A stretch of DNA of 28,493 nt, from NCBI GenBank assembly GCA_031426735.1, contig JASJPK010000113.1, positions 1 to 28,493 on the forward strand, in the 5' to 3' direction. Shown here piece after piece: positions 1 to 8,777 of this stretch. This DNA comes from PFJX01 sp031426735. GTDB taxonomy: Bacteria > Pseudomonadota > Gammaproteobacteria > Burkholderiales > Thiobacillaceae. The position numbers were made by a program, and so were the translations under genes. Under the pieces are notes generated by a model. The model was not told the origin of the DNA. It made no database searches and saw only the letters and a list, made by a program, of their open reading frames with translations. Each line of letters begins with the position of its first letter. Positions within the stretch are counted from its first letter, which is position 1.

Positions 1-695
1 CCACGATCATATTGATCGCTGGTCTGGCCTATCGCATCTATGAGTACAGCCGTACGCCGGCTCCGCTCGTGATTCCCACCACACCTGCGCCGATCAACAG
101 CTCCGGTGTCGTCATGCGCATGGCGAGTGAGGTTGTGCTGTTTGAATCACTGTTCAAATCGAATAAATGGATCTGGGTATTCGGCTGGCTGTTTCATGTC
201 GGCCTTGCTCTGGTCTTGCTACGCCACATTCGTTATTTCCAGGAACCCGTCTGGTTCTGGGTCGAATTTATACAGCCGTTCGGCAAATACGCCAGTTTCA
301 TGATGCTTGCCGGGCTATCCGGTCTGTGGGCGCGCCGTTTCCTGGTTGACCGCGTGCGTTACATCTCGACGCCATCCGATCATCTGATGCTGGCCTTGCT
401 GATTGCGATCGGTTTATCGGGCGCAATGATGACCTTCGTTGCGCATACCGACATCGTTGGCCTCAAGGCTTTTGCTCTGGGACTGCTGACCCTGGATTTC
501 CATCCGGTGCCTGCCGATCCGATCTTGCTGGTGCATCTGAGTCTGGTTGCCCTGCTGATGATCATCTTCCCGGTAAGCAAGTTGCTGCATGCGCCCGGTA
601 TTTTCTTCAGCCCGACACGCAACATGAAGGACAACCCACGTGAAACTCGTCATATCGCCCCTTGGGCGGCAGCGATGGAGCGGGATAAGGCTTGA
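1..695 (+). CDS. dsrM: DsrM, cytochrome b subunit of the DsrMKJOP complex (5' end cut off)
   Basis: This is the integral-membrane heme b subunit of the sulfite-reduction-associated DsrMKJOP complex, related to NarI, which exchanges electrons with the quinone pool and the cytoplasmic subunit DsrK. The reading frame is open from base 3 to the window edge, so the first residues are missing; the in-frame TTG at 12 is unlikely to be the true start. Several hydrophobic helices are visible (around the segments beginning WIWVFGWLFHVGLALV, FMMLAGLSGLWA, LMLALLIAIGLSGAMM and LVALLMIIFPVSKLL), with histidines suited to heme ligation. DsrM is normally about 240 residues and some 231 codons are present. 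The gene lies 59 bases before dsrK, in the order known from Allochromatium vinosum. The identification rests on sequence character plus the unmistakable neighbours. Confidence 0.93.
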   Translation, partial: TIILIAGLAYRIYEYSRTPAPLVIPTTPAPINSSGVVMRMASEVVLFESLFKSNKWIWVFGWLFHVGLALVLLRHIRYFQEPVWFWVEFIQPFGKYASFMMLAGLSGLWARRFLVDRVRYISTPSDHLMLALLIAIGLSGAMMTFVAHTDIVGLKAFALGLLTLDFHPVPADPILLVHLSLVALLMIIFPVSKLLHAPGIFFSPTRNMKDNPRETRHIAPWAAAMERDKA

Positions 696-754
696 TTGCC
701 TATCCAGTCCTTGTAAGCCAACGTACTGAACGGATAAAGAGTTAAGGAGCCAAC

Positions 755-2278
<1,524 letters not shown>

Positions 2279-2293
2279 ATTGAGATAAGGAGC

Positions 2294-2311
2294 GGCACGG
2301 TGCGCCGTGCC
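2294..2311 (+). promoter_or_regulatory. Intercistronic hairpin between dsrK and dsrL
   Basis: A perfect 7-base-pair GC-rich stem (GGCACGG at 2294-2300, CCGTGCC at 2305-2311) closed by a four-base loop lies 16 bases after the dsrK stop codon. No U-run follows, so it is not a classical terminator. It could mark an mRNA processing or stability site that tunes dsrK versus dsrL expression. The function is inferred only from structure and position. Confidence 0.4.
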
Positions 2312-2370
2312 AACGAAATTTTGGCGTAAGCGACTATGCGCCGCGTGCAATTGACGATAGGAGAGCGAAG

Positions 2371-4332
2371 ATGGCTGTCACTTCCAAAGATGTAAAAAAG
2401 ACCGAGGGTATTTCCTGGCGCCGTTACAAGGACGGTGAAACGAACAAGAACTATCGCCGTTCGCAGGAATTGATCTTTCAGGCCAGCTGGACCCACAAGT
2501 GCCCGGAATACGTGCTGTCCACGCCGCCCTGCCAGGGTTCTTGCCCGGCTGGTGAAGATATTCGCGGTTACCTCAACATCGTGCGTGGCATTGAAAAACC
2601 GCCGGTCGGCATGTCCATGCAGGAATTCGCTTTCCGTCGCATTACCGACGCCAATCCTTTCCCCGCAGTGATGGGCCGCGTATGCCCGGCGCCGTGCGAA
2701 TCTGGCTGTAACCGCAATCAGATCGAAGAAAACGTCGGCATCAACTCGGTTGAGCATTTCATCGGTAACTGGGGTCTGAACAACAATATGAAGTTCGACG
2801 CTGTCAGCGTCGCTCCTTCCGGCAAGAAGGTTGCCATCATCGGCGGCGGTCCCGCTGGCCTGGCAGCTGCCTACCAGCTGGTCAAAAAAGGCCATGCCTG
2901 CACCATTTTCGATGACCACGCCGAACTTGGCGGCATGATGCGTTATGGCATTCCCGGTTTCCGTACCCCGCGCAATGTGCTCGATGGCGAAATCCAGCGC
3001 ATTCTCGATCTGGGCGTGGAAACCCGCCTGAATTGCCGTATCGGTACCGATATCACCATGGAACAGATCGAGAAAGATTTCGATGCCGTGTTCATGGGTC
3101 TCGGCGCGCAATCCGGTCGCGCTTTGCCGGTTCCCGGCGCCGAAGCGCCCAACTGCGTGACCGCCATGTCCTTCCTGCGCGCCTTCAACGAAGGCCGCCT
3201 GCAGCACGTCGGCAACAAAGTGGTCGTCATCGGTGGTGGCGATACTTCGATCGACGTTGCAACTGTCGCGCGTCGCCTTGGCAAGATCACCAACGCCACC
3301 GACAAGGACTTGCCCGAGCATGTTCTGGCCGGTCACACAGCTCACGACGTCAGTTCCATCGCTGCGCGTCAAGGCGCCGAAGTCGTTCTGGTTTCGCGTG
3401 CCACCATCGACAAGATGGCAGCAAACAAGACTGAAATCGAGCATGCCCAGACCGAAGGCATCGAAATCATCGGCGGCGTGACTCCCGTTGCCGTGGTCGT
3501 CGGCGCCGATGGTCGTGCCACTGCCTTGCGCGTGGCCGATTTCGTCATGGAAGGTAACGTCACCAAGATCATCGAAGGCACCGAACGCGATTTGCCGGCC
3601 GATCTGGTCGTCTCCGCTATCGGTCAGGCCGTCGACTTCTCCGGATTGGAAAGCTTCAACAACAACAATGGTCTGATGAAGGCGGACAAGAACTATCGCT
3701 TCCCCGGCAAACCCAACGTGTTTGTCGGCGGAGACGTGCTGCGTCCGCACTTGCTGACCACGGCCATTGGCCATGCTCGTATCGCTGCGGATGGCATCGA
3801 TGCCTTCCTCAAGAACGAAGAGCTGGACAAGCGTCCCAAGGTCGATGTGCATCACTGGGATATGGTGCGCAAGTGGGTCGAAACCGGCCATGAATACGCT
3901 GAAATTCACGGTCAGGAATGGGGTACTTCCTCCAAGAAGGGCTTGCTGCACAACTTCGAGGATCGTTCACAGCGTTATGTGATTCCATCCACCGAAATGT
4001 TCCTCGGCCATTTCATGAATACCCCGCGTCTCAAGCGCCACATCGTTCACCTGGACAAGGAAACCGCGCTGGGCAATTTCGATGACCGTCTGGGTCAACT
4101 GGATGAAAAGGAAGTCGTTGCCGAAGCCAAGCGCTGCATGTCTTGCGGCCTCTGTTTCGAATGCGATAACTGCATCATCTATTGCCCGCAGACCGCCGTG
4201 TTCAAGGTCAAGAAGAAAGATGATCCGACCACGGGTCGTTATGTCGACACCGATTATGCCAAGTGTATCGGTTGCCACATTTGTGCTGACGTGTGCCCGA
4301 CCGGCTACATCGTCATGGGCATGGGCGAGTAA
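2371..4332 (+). CDS. dsrL: DsrL, NAD(P)H-linked iron-sulfur flavoprotein
   Basis: DsrL is the redox partner of DsrAB in sulfur oxidisers, passing electrons between the reductase and NAD(P)(H). The 653-residue protein has the GltD (glutamate synthase small subunit)-like layout: an N-terminal cysteine region (residues 44-60, including PPCQGSCPAG), an FAD Rossmann motif GGGPAG at residues 158-163, a second nucleotide motif GGGDTS from residue 288 for NAD(P)H, and a C-terminal ferredoxin extension. The extension has CMSCGLCFECDNC from residue 589 and CIGCHICADVCP from residue 632. That extension separates DsrL from plain GltD. The ATG at 2371 has an AGGAGA ribosome site nine bases upstream. The position between dsrK and dsrJ matches the oxidative dsr operon of A. 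vinosum; sulfate reducers usually lack this arrangement. Confidence 0.96.
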   Translation: MAVTSKDVKKTEGISWRRYKDGETNKNYRRSQELIFQASWTHKCPEYVLSTPPCQGSCPAGEDIRGYLNIVRGIEKPPVGMSMQEFAFRRITDANPFPAVMGRVCPAPCESGCNRNQIEENVGINSVEHFIGNWGLNNNMKFDAVSVAPSGKKVAIIGGGPAGLAAAYQLVKKGHACTIFDDHAELGGMMRYGIPGFRTPRNVLDGEIQRILDLGVETRLNCRIGTDITMEQIEKDFDAVFMGLGAQSGRALPVPGAEAPNCVTAMSFLRAFNEGRLQHVGNKVVVIGGGDTSIDVATVARRLGKITNATDKDLPEHVLAGHTAHDVSSIAARQGAEVVLVSRATIDKMAANKTEIEHAQTEGIEIIGGVTPVAVVVGADGRATALRVADFVMEGNVTKIIEGTERDLPADLVVSAIGQAVDFSGLESFNNNNGLMKADKNYRFPGKPNVFVGGDVLRPHLLTTAIGHARIAADGIDAFLKNEELDKRPKVDVHHWDMVRKWVETGHEYAEIHGQEWGTSSKKGLLHNFEDRSQRYVIPSTEMFLGHFMNTPRLKRHIVHLDKETALGNFDDRLGQLDEKEVVAEAKRCMSCGLCFECDNCIIYCPQTAVFKVKKKDDPTTGRYVDTDYAKCIGCHICADVCPTGYIVMGMGE

Positions 4333-4340
4333 GAAAGAGG

Positions 4341-4808
4341 ATGAACGGCATGGCGAGACTGGCCAACTGGCTACGCCTCGCCGTCCTGACTGGCGCAGCA
4401 GCCGTTATGGCTGTGGCGTCATTCCAGGCGGCGGCTGGTGTGGATCTGCCCAAGCTGGAAAAGGGCAAAGGCGATAAATGCGTGGAAGACACGGAGTTCA
4501 TGCGCCGCAATCATATGGATCTACTCAAGCATCATCGTGACGATACGATGCGCAAGGGCATCCGGACCACGCGTCACAGCCTCAAGAAATGCATCGAATG
4601 CCATGCCAGCGAGAAAACCGGCAGCGTGGCTTCAAGCAAAGAGGATTTCTGCGCGGCTTGTCATAGCTATGCCAGTGTCAAGCTCGATTGTTGGGACTGC
4701 CATGCCACCAAACCCGGCAAGAAAACCTTGCCGCTTGTGGGACAAGGAGGACCGGCCGTGCAAGCTTCTCCTCTCATGGCCGCTACCCAGCCAGGAGTAA
4801 CTAAATGA
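4341..4808 (+). CDS. dsrJ: DsrJ, periplasmic triheme cytochrome c
   Basis: DsrJ is the triheme cytochrome c subunit of DsrMKJOP, exported and anchored at the periplasmic face. The 155-residue product begins with a hydrophobic segment (residues 9-32) that acts as an uncleaved anchor or signal. It has three CXXCH heme sites: CIECH, CAACH and CWDCH. A further cysteine, C47 in GDKCVED, sits before the hemes at the place where A. vinosum DsrJ has the cysteine reported as an axial ligand in an unusual His/Cys heme. I chose ATG 4341 because AAAGAGG directly precedes it; upstream codons run into dsrL. Its TGA overlaps the dsrO ATG (ATGA), showing translational coupling. Confidence 0.96.
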   Translation: MNGMARLANWLRLAVLTGAAAVMAVASFQAAAGVDLPKLEKGKGDKCVEDTEFMRRNHMDLLKHHRDDTMRKGIRTTRHSLKKCIECHASEKTGSVASSKEDFCAACHSYASVKLDCWDCHATKPGKKTLPLVGQGGPAVQASPLMAATQPGVTK

Positions 4809-5557
4809 GTGAACAGATCAAGCAGGAAAACGGCGCCAGCAACGATCGCCGTGCCTTCCTGAAGACCGGCGCGCTGGTTACCGGTGCGGCGTTGGCGCCC
4901 GGCGTCCTGTTTTATGGCGTGGCGTACAGTCGTGCGCCAGAAGAAGGGGCTTCCAGCAACGTACGCTGGGGCATGCTGATCGACACCACGAAATGCGGCG
5001 ATGGCTGCAACGATTGCGTCACTGCCTGCAACACCGAAAACGGTCTTTCCGGCAAAACCGGACCGCAGGACAGTCAATATATTCGCAAGGTCGACATCAA
5101 GGATTTGCGCACCGGTTATGTGCAAAGCCTGCCGATGATGTGCCAGCACTGCGAGAACCCGCCTTGCGTCGATGTCTGCCCGACGGGGGCTTCGATGAAA
5201 CGTGCCGACGGCATCGTCCTGGTCGATCGTCATTCCTGCATCGGTTGCCGCTATTGCATGATGGCATGTCCATACAAGGCCCGTTCTTTCGTACATGAGC
5301 CGTTGACCGACCAGAATCCGGAAGTTCCGCGCGGCAAGGGTTGTGTCGAATCCTGTACGTTCTGCGTGCAGCGTGTTGATCGCGACGAACAACCCGCTTG
5401 CGTTGAAGCCTGCAATGCGAAGGGGCATGGCGCCATGATTTTCGGCGACCTCAAGGATCCGGAAAGCGCGTTGACCAAGGCGCTCAAGGCAGCTTCCAGC
5501 ATCGAGGTGCGTGCCGATCTGGCACTCAACACCGGCGTTCGTTATCAAGGGATTTAA
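4805..5557 (+). CDS. dsrO: DsrO, Tat-exported periplasmic ferredoxin subunit
   Basis: DsrO is the periplasmic iron-sulfur subunit that carries electrons between DsrJ and the membrane subunit DsrP. The N-terminus has a twin-arginine export signal (RRAFLK, residues 15-20, then a hydrophobic Ala/Gly-rich stretch). The mature part resembles NrfC/HybA-type proteins with four cysteine groups: CGDGCNDCVTAC, CQHCENPPCVDVC, CIGCRYCMMAC and CVESCTFC followed by CVEAC. These are typical for several [4Fe-4S] clusters. The 250-residue length matches the family. It starts within the dsrJ stop codon and ends three bases before dsrP, consistent with coordinated production of the two partners. Confidence 0.96.
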   Translation: MSEQIKQENGASNDRRAFLKTGALVTGAALAPGVLFYGVAYSRAPEEGASSNVRWGMLIDTTKCGDGCNDCVTACNTENGLSGKTGPQDSQYIRKVDIKDLRTGYVQSLPMMCQHCENPPCVDVCPTGASMKRADGIVLVDRHSCIGCRYCMMACPYKARSFVHEPLTDQNPEVPRGKGCVESCTFCVQRVDRDEQPACVEACNAKGHGAMIFGDLKDPESALTKALKAASSIEVRADLALNTGVRYQGI

Positions 5558-5560
5558 GTT

Positions 5561-6778
5561 ATGGCGCACGAACAATGCACTAATCAAGGCGAGTGCCGCA
5601 CCGGCCAGTTTATCGCGCTGCTCGCGCTAGGCGGTGTGGTTGTGCTTGGCGCGCTCTACGCCTTTTTCACGCTTGAGCATCACGGTCATGTGTTGACTGG
5701 CATGAGCAACCAGATCGTCTGGGGGTTGCCGCACGTATTCGCCGTATTCCTGATCGTAGCCGCTTCCGGTGCGCTCAACGTGGCTTCCATCGGTTCTGTG
5801 TTTGGCAAGCCGATCTATAAGGCGCGCGCACCGCTGTCGGGAATGCTCGCCCTTGCGCTACTTGCGGGTGGACTGGCAGTTCTTGTACTTGATCTCGGTC
5901 GTCCCGACCGGCTGATCGTTGCAATGACGCATTACAACTTTAATTCCATCTTTGCCTGGAACATGATTTTCTACAACGGCTTCTTTGCCATTGTCGGTCT
6001 GTACCTGATCACGTTGATGGACCGCAATTTGAAGACATGGTCGAAGCCGGTAGGCATGCTGGCATTCCTCTGGCGTCTGTCCCTGACCACGGCGACGGGT
6101 TCCATTTTCGGCTTTTTAGTTGCTCGCTCCGGTTACAACTCCGCCTTGATGGCGCCCATGTTCATCATCATGTCTTTTGCCTACGGTCTGGCCATTTTTA
6201 TCGTGGTGCAGACTGCCATGTATACCTGGAATGGCCTGACGCTGGATTTGGGTATTCGTCGCCGCATGAAGCATTTGTTGGCCGTGTTCGTTGCCGCATC
6301 GTTGTATTTCACGGTGGTCTTCCATCTGACCAACATGTACTTCGCCAAGCAATGGGATTTCGAACGATTCATTCTGCTCGACGGCGGCATATATACGACC
6401 CTGTTCTGGGTGGGGCAGGTGCTCATCGGTGGTGTCGCCCCATTGAGTATTTTGTTCATCCATCGTTCGGAAGGTGAACACTCCATATCCTTCAGTGTGC
6501 TCGCGGCCATGATGGTGATCTTCGGCGGTATGGCTCAGATGTACGTCACCATCATCGGCGGTCAAGCATTCCCGATGGCGATGTTCCCGGGGCACGAGGT
6601 TCAAAGCAGCTTCTTCGATGGTGTGGTGGCGAAATACAGCCCCAGTGTCTACGAATGGTTGCTGGGCATGGGCGGCATCGGTATTACTTTCGTGTTGACC
6701 GTGATCGCCGTGCGTGCCTTCAAGTTCATGCCGCAGGATGATTTCCAGCCCCTGAAGGCGAGAAGAACCACGGATTAG
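5561..6778 (+). CDS. dsrP: DsrP, NrfD-like membrane subunit of DsrMKJOP
   Basis: DsrP is an NrfD/PsrC-family integral membrane protein that exchanges electrons between the periplasmic DsrJO part and the quinone pool. The 405-residue sequence is a series of hydrophobic helices, about ten by eye, with short loops; examples start at FIALLALGGVVVLGALYAFF and VIVFGGM-type segments near the end. It begins three bases after dsrO and ends just before a strong hairpin at 6800-6832. The closing residues are polar and charged, as expected for a cytoplasmic tail. It completes the dsrMKLJOP set. Confidence 0.95.
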   Translation: MAHEQCTNQGECRTGQFIALLALGGVVVLGALYAFFTLEHHGHVLTGMSNQIVWGLPHVFAVFLIVAASGALNVASIGSVFGKPIYKARAPLSGMLALALLAGGLAVLVLDLGRPDRLIVAMTHYNFNSIFAWNMIFYNGFFAIVGLYLITLMDRNLKTWSKPVGMLAFLWRLSLTTATGSIFGFLVARSGYNSALMAPMFIIMSFAYGLAIFIVVQTAMYTWNGLTLDLGIRRRMKHLLAVFVAASLYFTVVFHLTNMYFAKQWDFERFILLDGGIYTTLFWVGQVLIGGVAPLSILFIHRSEGEHSISFSVLAAMMVIFGGMAQMYVTIIGGQAFPMAMFPGHEVQSSFFDGVVAKYSPSVYEWLLGMGGIGITFVLTVIAVRAFKFMPQDDFQPLKARRTTD

Positions 6779-6799
6779 CCCGCTTCTGATCCCGCTTCC

Positions 6800-6832
6800 G
6801 CAAAAAGCCGACAAAATCAGTCGGCTTTTTGC
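6800..6832 (+). terminator. Strong rho-independent-type terminator after dsrP
   Basis: A perfect 13-base-pair inverted repeat (GCAAAAAGCCGAC at 6800-6812 and GTCGGCTTTTTGC at 6820-6832) with a seven-base loop ends in a T-rich stem. It lies 22 bases after the dsrP stop. Because the arms carry both an A-run and a T-run, it could act in either direction. It probably limits read-through from the highly expressed dsr genes into dsrN. Confidence 0.85.
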
Positions 6833-6855
6833 TTTCGGCCCGGTAAAATATTTAT

Positions 6856-8247
6856 ATGTCCGCTCTGTATCTCTCTGCTGCCCACAAATCGTCGGGTAAA
6901 ACCACAGTCACACTCGGTTTGTGTCGGGCGTTGCGTGATCGCGGTTTTAAAGTACAGGCTTTCAAAAAGGGTCCCGACTACATCGACCCGATCTGGCATG
7001 GACAGGCCAGTCGCCAGCCCAGCTACAACCTGGATTTCCACATGATGGAACAGGATGAAATCCTCGCGCTCTACCAGCGCCATGCCGAGTCTGCCGAGAT
7101 CAGTCTGATCGAGGGCAACAAAGGCCTGTATGACGGCATGGATGTCGAGGGCAGCAACAGCAATGCCGCGCTGGCCAAGTTGCTGGGGGTGCCTGTCGTG
7201 CTGGTGCTCGACAGCGTCGGCATGACGCGCGGCGTGGCGCCCTTGATCCTTGGCTATCAGGCCTTCGATCCGGCCATCAACATCGTCGGCGTGATCCTGA
7301 ACAAGGTGGGCGGGCCGCGGCATGAAGAGAAGTTGCGCGCGGTGATCGAACGTTATACCGACGTGCAGGTGTTCGGCGCAGTACGCATGGATGCCGATCT
7401 TGCCATCGTCGAACGCCATCTGGGCTTGATGCCGGGCAACGAATCGGACCAGGCCGAAGCCCGCATCGACGCGATTGCCGGCCGCATCAGTGCGCAGGTC
7501 GATCTGGATGCCTTGCTCGCTATCGCCAAGCTGGCAAAGCCAGCCGTCGCGCCAGCCGCCATGCGGCCGCTTGAGCTGCACGGCGAAGGCGTCAAATTGG
7601 CTTATGCCAGCGACAAATCGTTCGGCTTCTATTACCAGGAAGATCTCGACACGTTACGCCATGCCGGCGTGCAACTGACCCCGCTAAACACACTTGCGGA
7701 TCAACGTTTGCCGGACGTGGATGGCCTGGTCATCGGCGGCGGTTTCCCGGAAATGTTTGTCGACGAACTGGCTGCCAACAGTGCGTTACGCAGTGATATT
7801 CGGCGAGCCGTAGCCGCCGGTTTGCCGGTTTATGCCGAATGCGGTGGCTTGATGTACCTGTCGCGTTCCTTGCGTTGGAACGACAAGAAAGGCGACATGG
7901 TCGGCATTATTCCGGGCGATACGGTGATGGGCACGCGTCCGGTCGGGCGCGGCTATGCGTCGTTGGCCGAAACGGAAGACAGCCTGTGGCCGGCGCATGC
8001 GGAACCGATTCCGGCACATGAATTTCACTATTCGCACTTGGAAAACCTGGCACCCGATCTTACTTATGCATACCGGGTGTTGCGCGGGCAGGGCATCGAC
8101 GGCGCGCGTGATGGTTACGTCCAGCGCAATCTGCTGGCCTCCTATTGCCACCGGCGCGGCTCAGGTGCACGCGGTTGGATTGCTCCATTTTTAAGCAAGG
8201 TCAGTGCGCATCGGGCGGAGCGAAATGCGGCTCGCCTGGTCGCCTGA
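6856..8247 (+). CDS. dsrN: DsrN, CobB/CbiA-like glutamine-dependent siroheme amidase
   Basis: A cobyrinic acid a,c-diamide synthase homologue. In dsr clusters it is called DsrN and is thought to amidate siroheme, giving the siro(heme)amide found in dissimilatory sulfite reductases. The N-terminus has a P-loop (SSGKTT, residues 12-17) and the KKGPDYIDP motif of the family. The C-terminal class I glutamine amidotransferase-like domain has the catalytic cysteine C329 in YAECGGLMYLS and a histidine in HEFHYSHLE. The length of 463 residues is normal. The start lies only 24 bases after the terminator hairpin and shows no clear ribosome site. No other cobalamin genes are nearby, and dsrR and cysG follow, which favours the siroheme role over B12 synthesis. 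The exact substrate is inferred from context. Confidence 0.9.
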   Translation: MSALYLSAAHKSSGKTTVTLGLCRALRDRGFKVQAFKKGPDYIDPIWHGQASRQPSYNLDFHMMEQDEILALYQRHAESAEISLIEGNKGLYDGMDVEGSNSNAALAKLLGVPVVLVLDSVGMTRGVAPLILGYQAFDPAINIVGVILNKVGGPRHEEKLRAVIERYTDVQVFGAVRMDADLAIVERHLGLMPGNESDQAEARIDAIAGRISAQVDLDALLAIAKLAKPAVAPAAMRPLELHGEGVKLAYASDKSFGFYYQEDLDTLRHAGVQLTPLNTLADQRLPDVDGLVIGGGFPEMFVDELAANSALRSDIRRAVAAGLPVYAECGGLMYLSRSLRWNDKKGDMVGIIPGDTVMGTRPVGRGYASLAETEDSLWPAHAEPIPAHEFHYSHLENLAPDLTYAYRVLRGQGIDGARDGYVQRNLLASYCHRRGSGARGWIAPFLSKVSAHRAERNAARLVA

Positions 8248-8304
8248 AAATTTGAATTACTTGACCACTGGGGCCTGGCTCCGATTTTGACGAGAGGAAA
8301 TGAA

Positions 8305-8676
8305 ATGATCAGTCTGACCAAAGAGGCCGCGGATCAGATCCGTGCCGCCGCAGCACAGTCGGGTGCCGACAACCTGGGTCTGCGCATTGCCGCGCGCGTC
8401 AACGATGCCGGCATGCTTGAGTTCGGCATGGGCTTCGACGATGAGCGCAGCAACGATTCAGCGGTGGATTCCTGGGGCGTGACCTTGCTGGTCAACGCCC
8501 AATCCAAACCTTACCTTGACGACGTGACTATCGACTTTACCGAAGTGAATCCCGGCGAAAGCCGCTTTGTCTTCAGCAAGGCCAGCGCTGCCAGTTGCGG
8601 TTCCGGCGGCGGTGGTGGCGGCTGTGGCTCCGGCGGCTGCGGTTCCGGCGGCTGCGGTAGCAGCAACGGCGGCTAA
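8305..8676 (+). CDS. dsrR: DsrR-like protein of the IscA/HesB (A-type) fold with Cys-Gly tail
   Basis: The 123-residue protein looks like an A-type iron-sulfur carrier: the opening MISLTKEAADQIRAA and the central LGLRIAARVNDAGML fit the family. The first conserved cysteine of IscA (in GCSG) is absent, being replaced around NDAGMLEFGMGF. Loss of the ligand cysteines is a known property of DsrR in A. vinosum, where DsrR affects dsr expression after transcription. The C-terminus is unusual: from about residue 97 it is a low-complexity Cys/Gly/Ser tail with repeated CGSGG units and five cysteines. ATG 8305 is preceded by GAGAGGAAATGAA. It lies 57 bases after dsrN, the same neighbour order as in A. 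vinosum. The DsrR assignment rests mainly on context; a plain HesB-like protein is the alternative. Confidence 0.82.
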   Translation: MISLTKEAADQIRAAAAQSGADNLGLRIAARVNDAGMLEFGMGFDDERSNDSAVDSWGVTLLVNAQSKPYLDDVTIDFTEVNPGESRFVFSKASAASCGSGGGGGGCGSGGCGSGGCGSSNGG

Positions 8677-8777
8677 GTCCGGTTTCGGCACCGGTGACAC
8701 GGCCCAGCTTTGGCTGGGATCTCGAATCGACACTCGTGCCGGAACATCAATTCAAGCGCGACTTCTTACTGAGCACT

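Noticed and set aside
12..695. TTG at base 12 as the real start of dsrM
   Set aside because: The frame is open to the window edge and the missing residues would form part of the first membrane helix, so the gene is cut by the window.
6856..8247. Cobalamin biosynthesis (cobB/cbiA) as the role of the gene
   Set aside because: The enzyme family fits, but the position between dsrP and dsrR and the adjacent siroheme synthase favour DsrN; no other B12 genes are present.
8581..8676. Tandem GGC-rich repeat as an independent repeat element
   Set aside because: It encodes the in-frame Cys/Gly tail of the DsrR-like protein, so it is reported as part of that gene.
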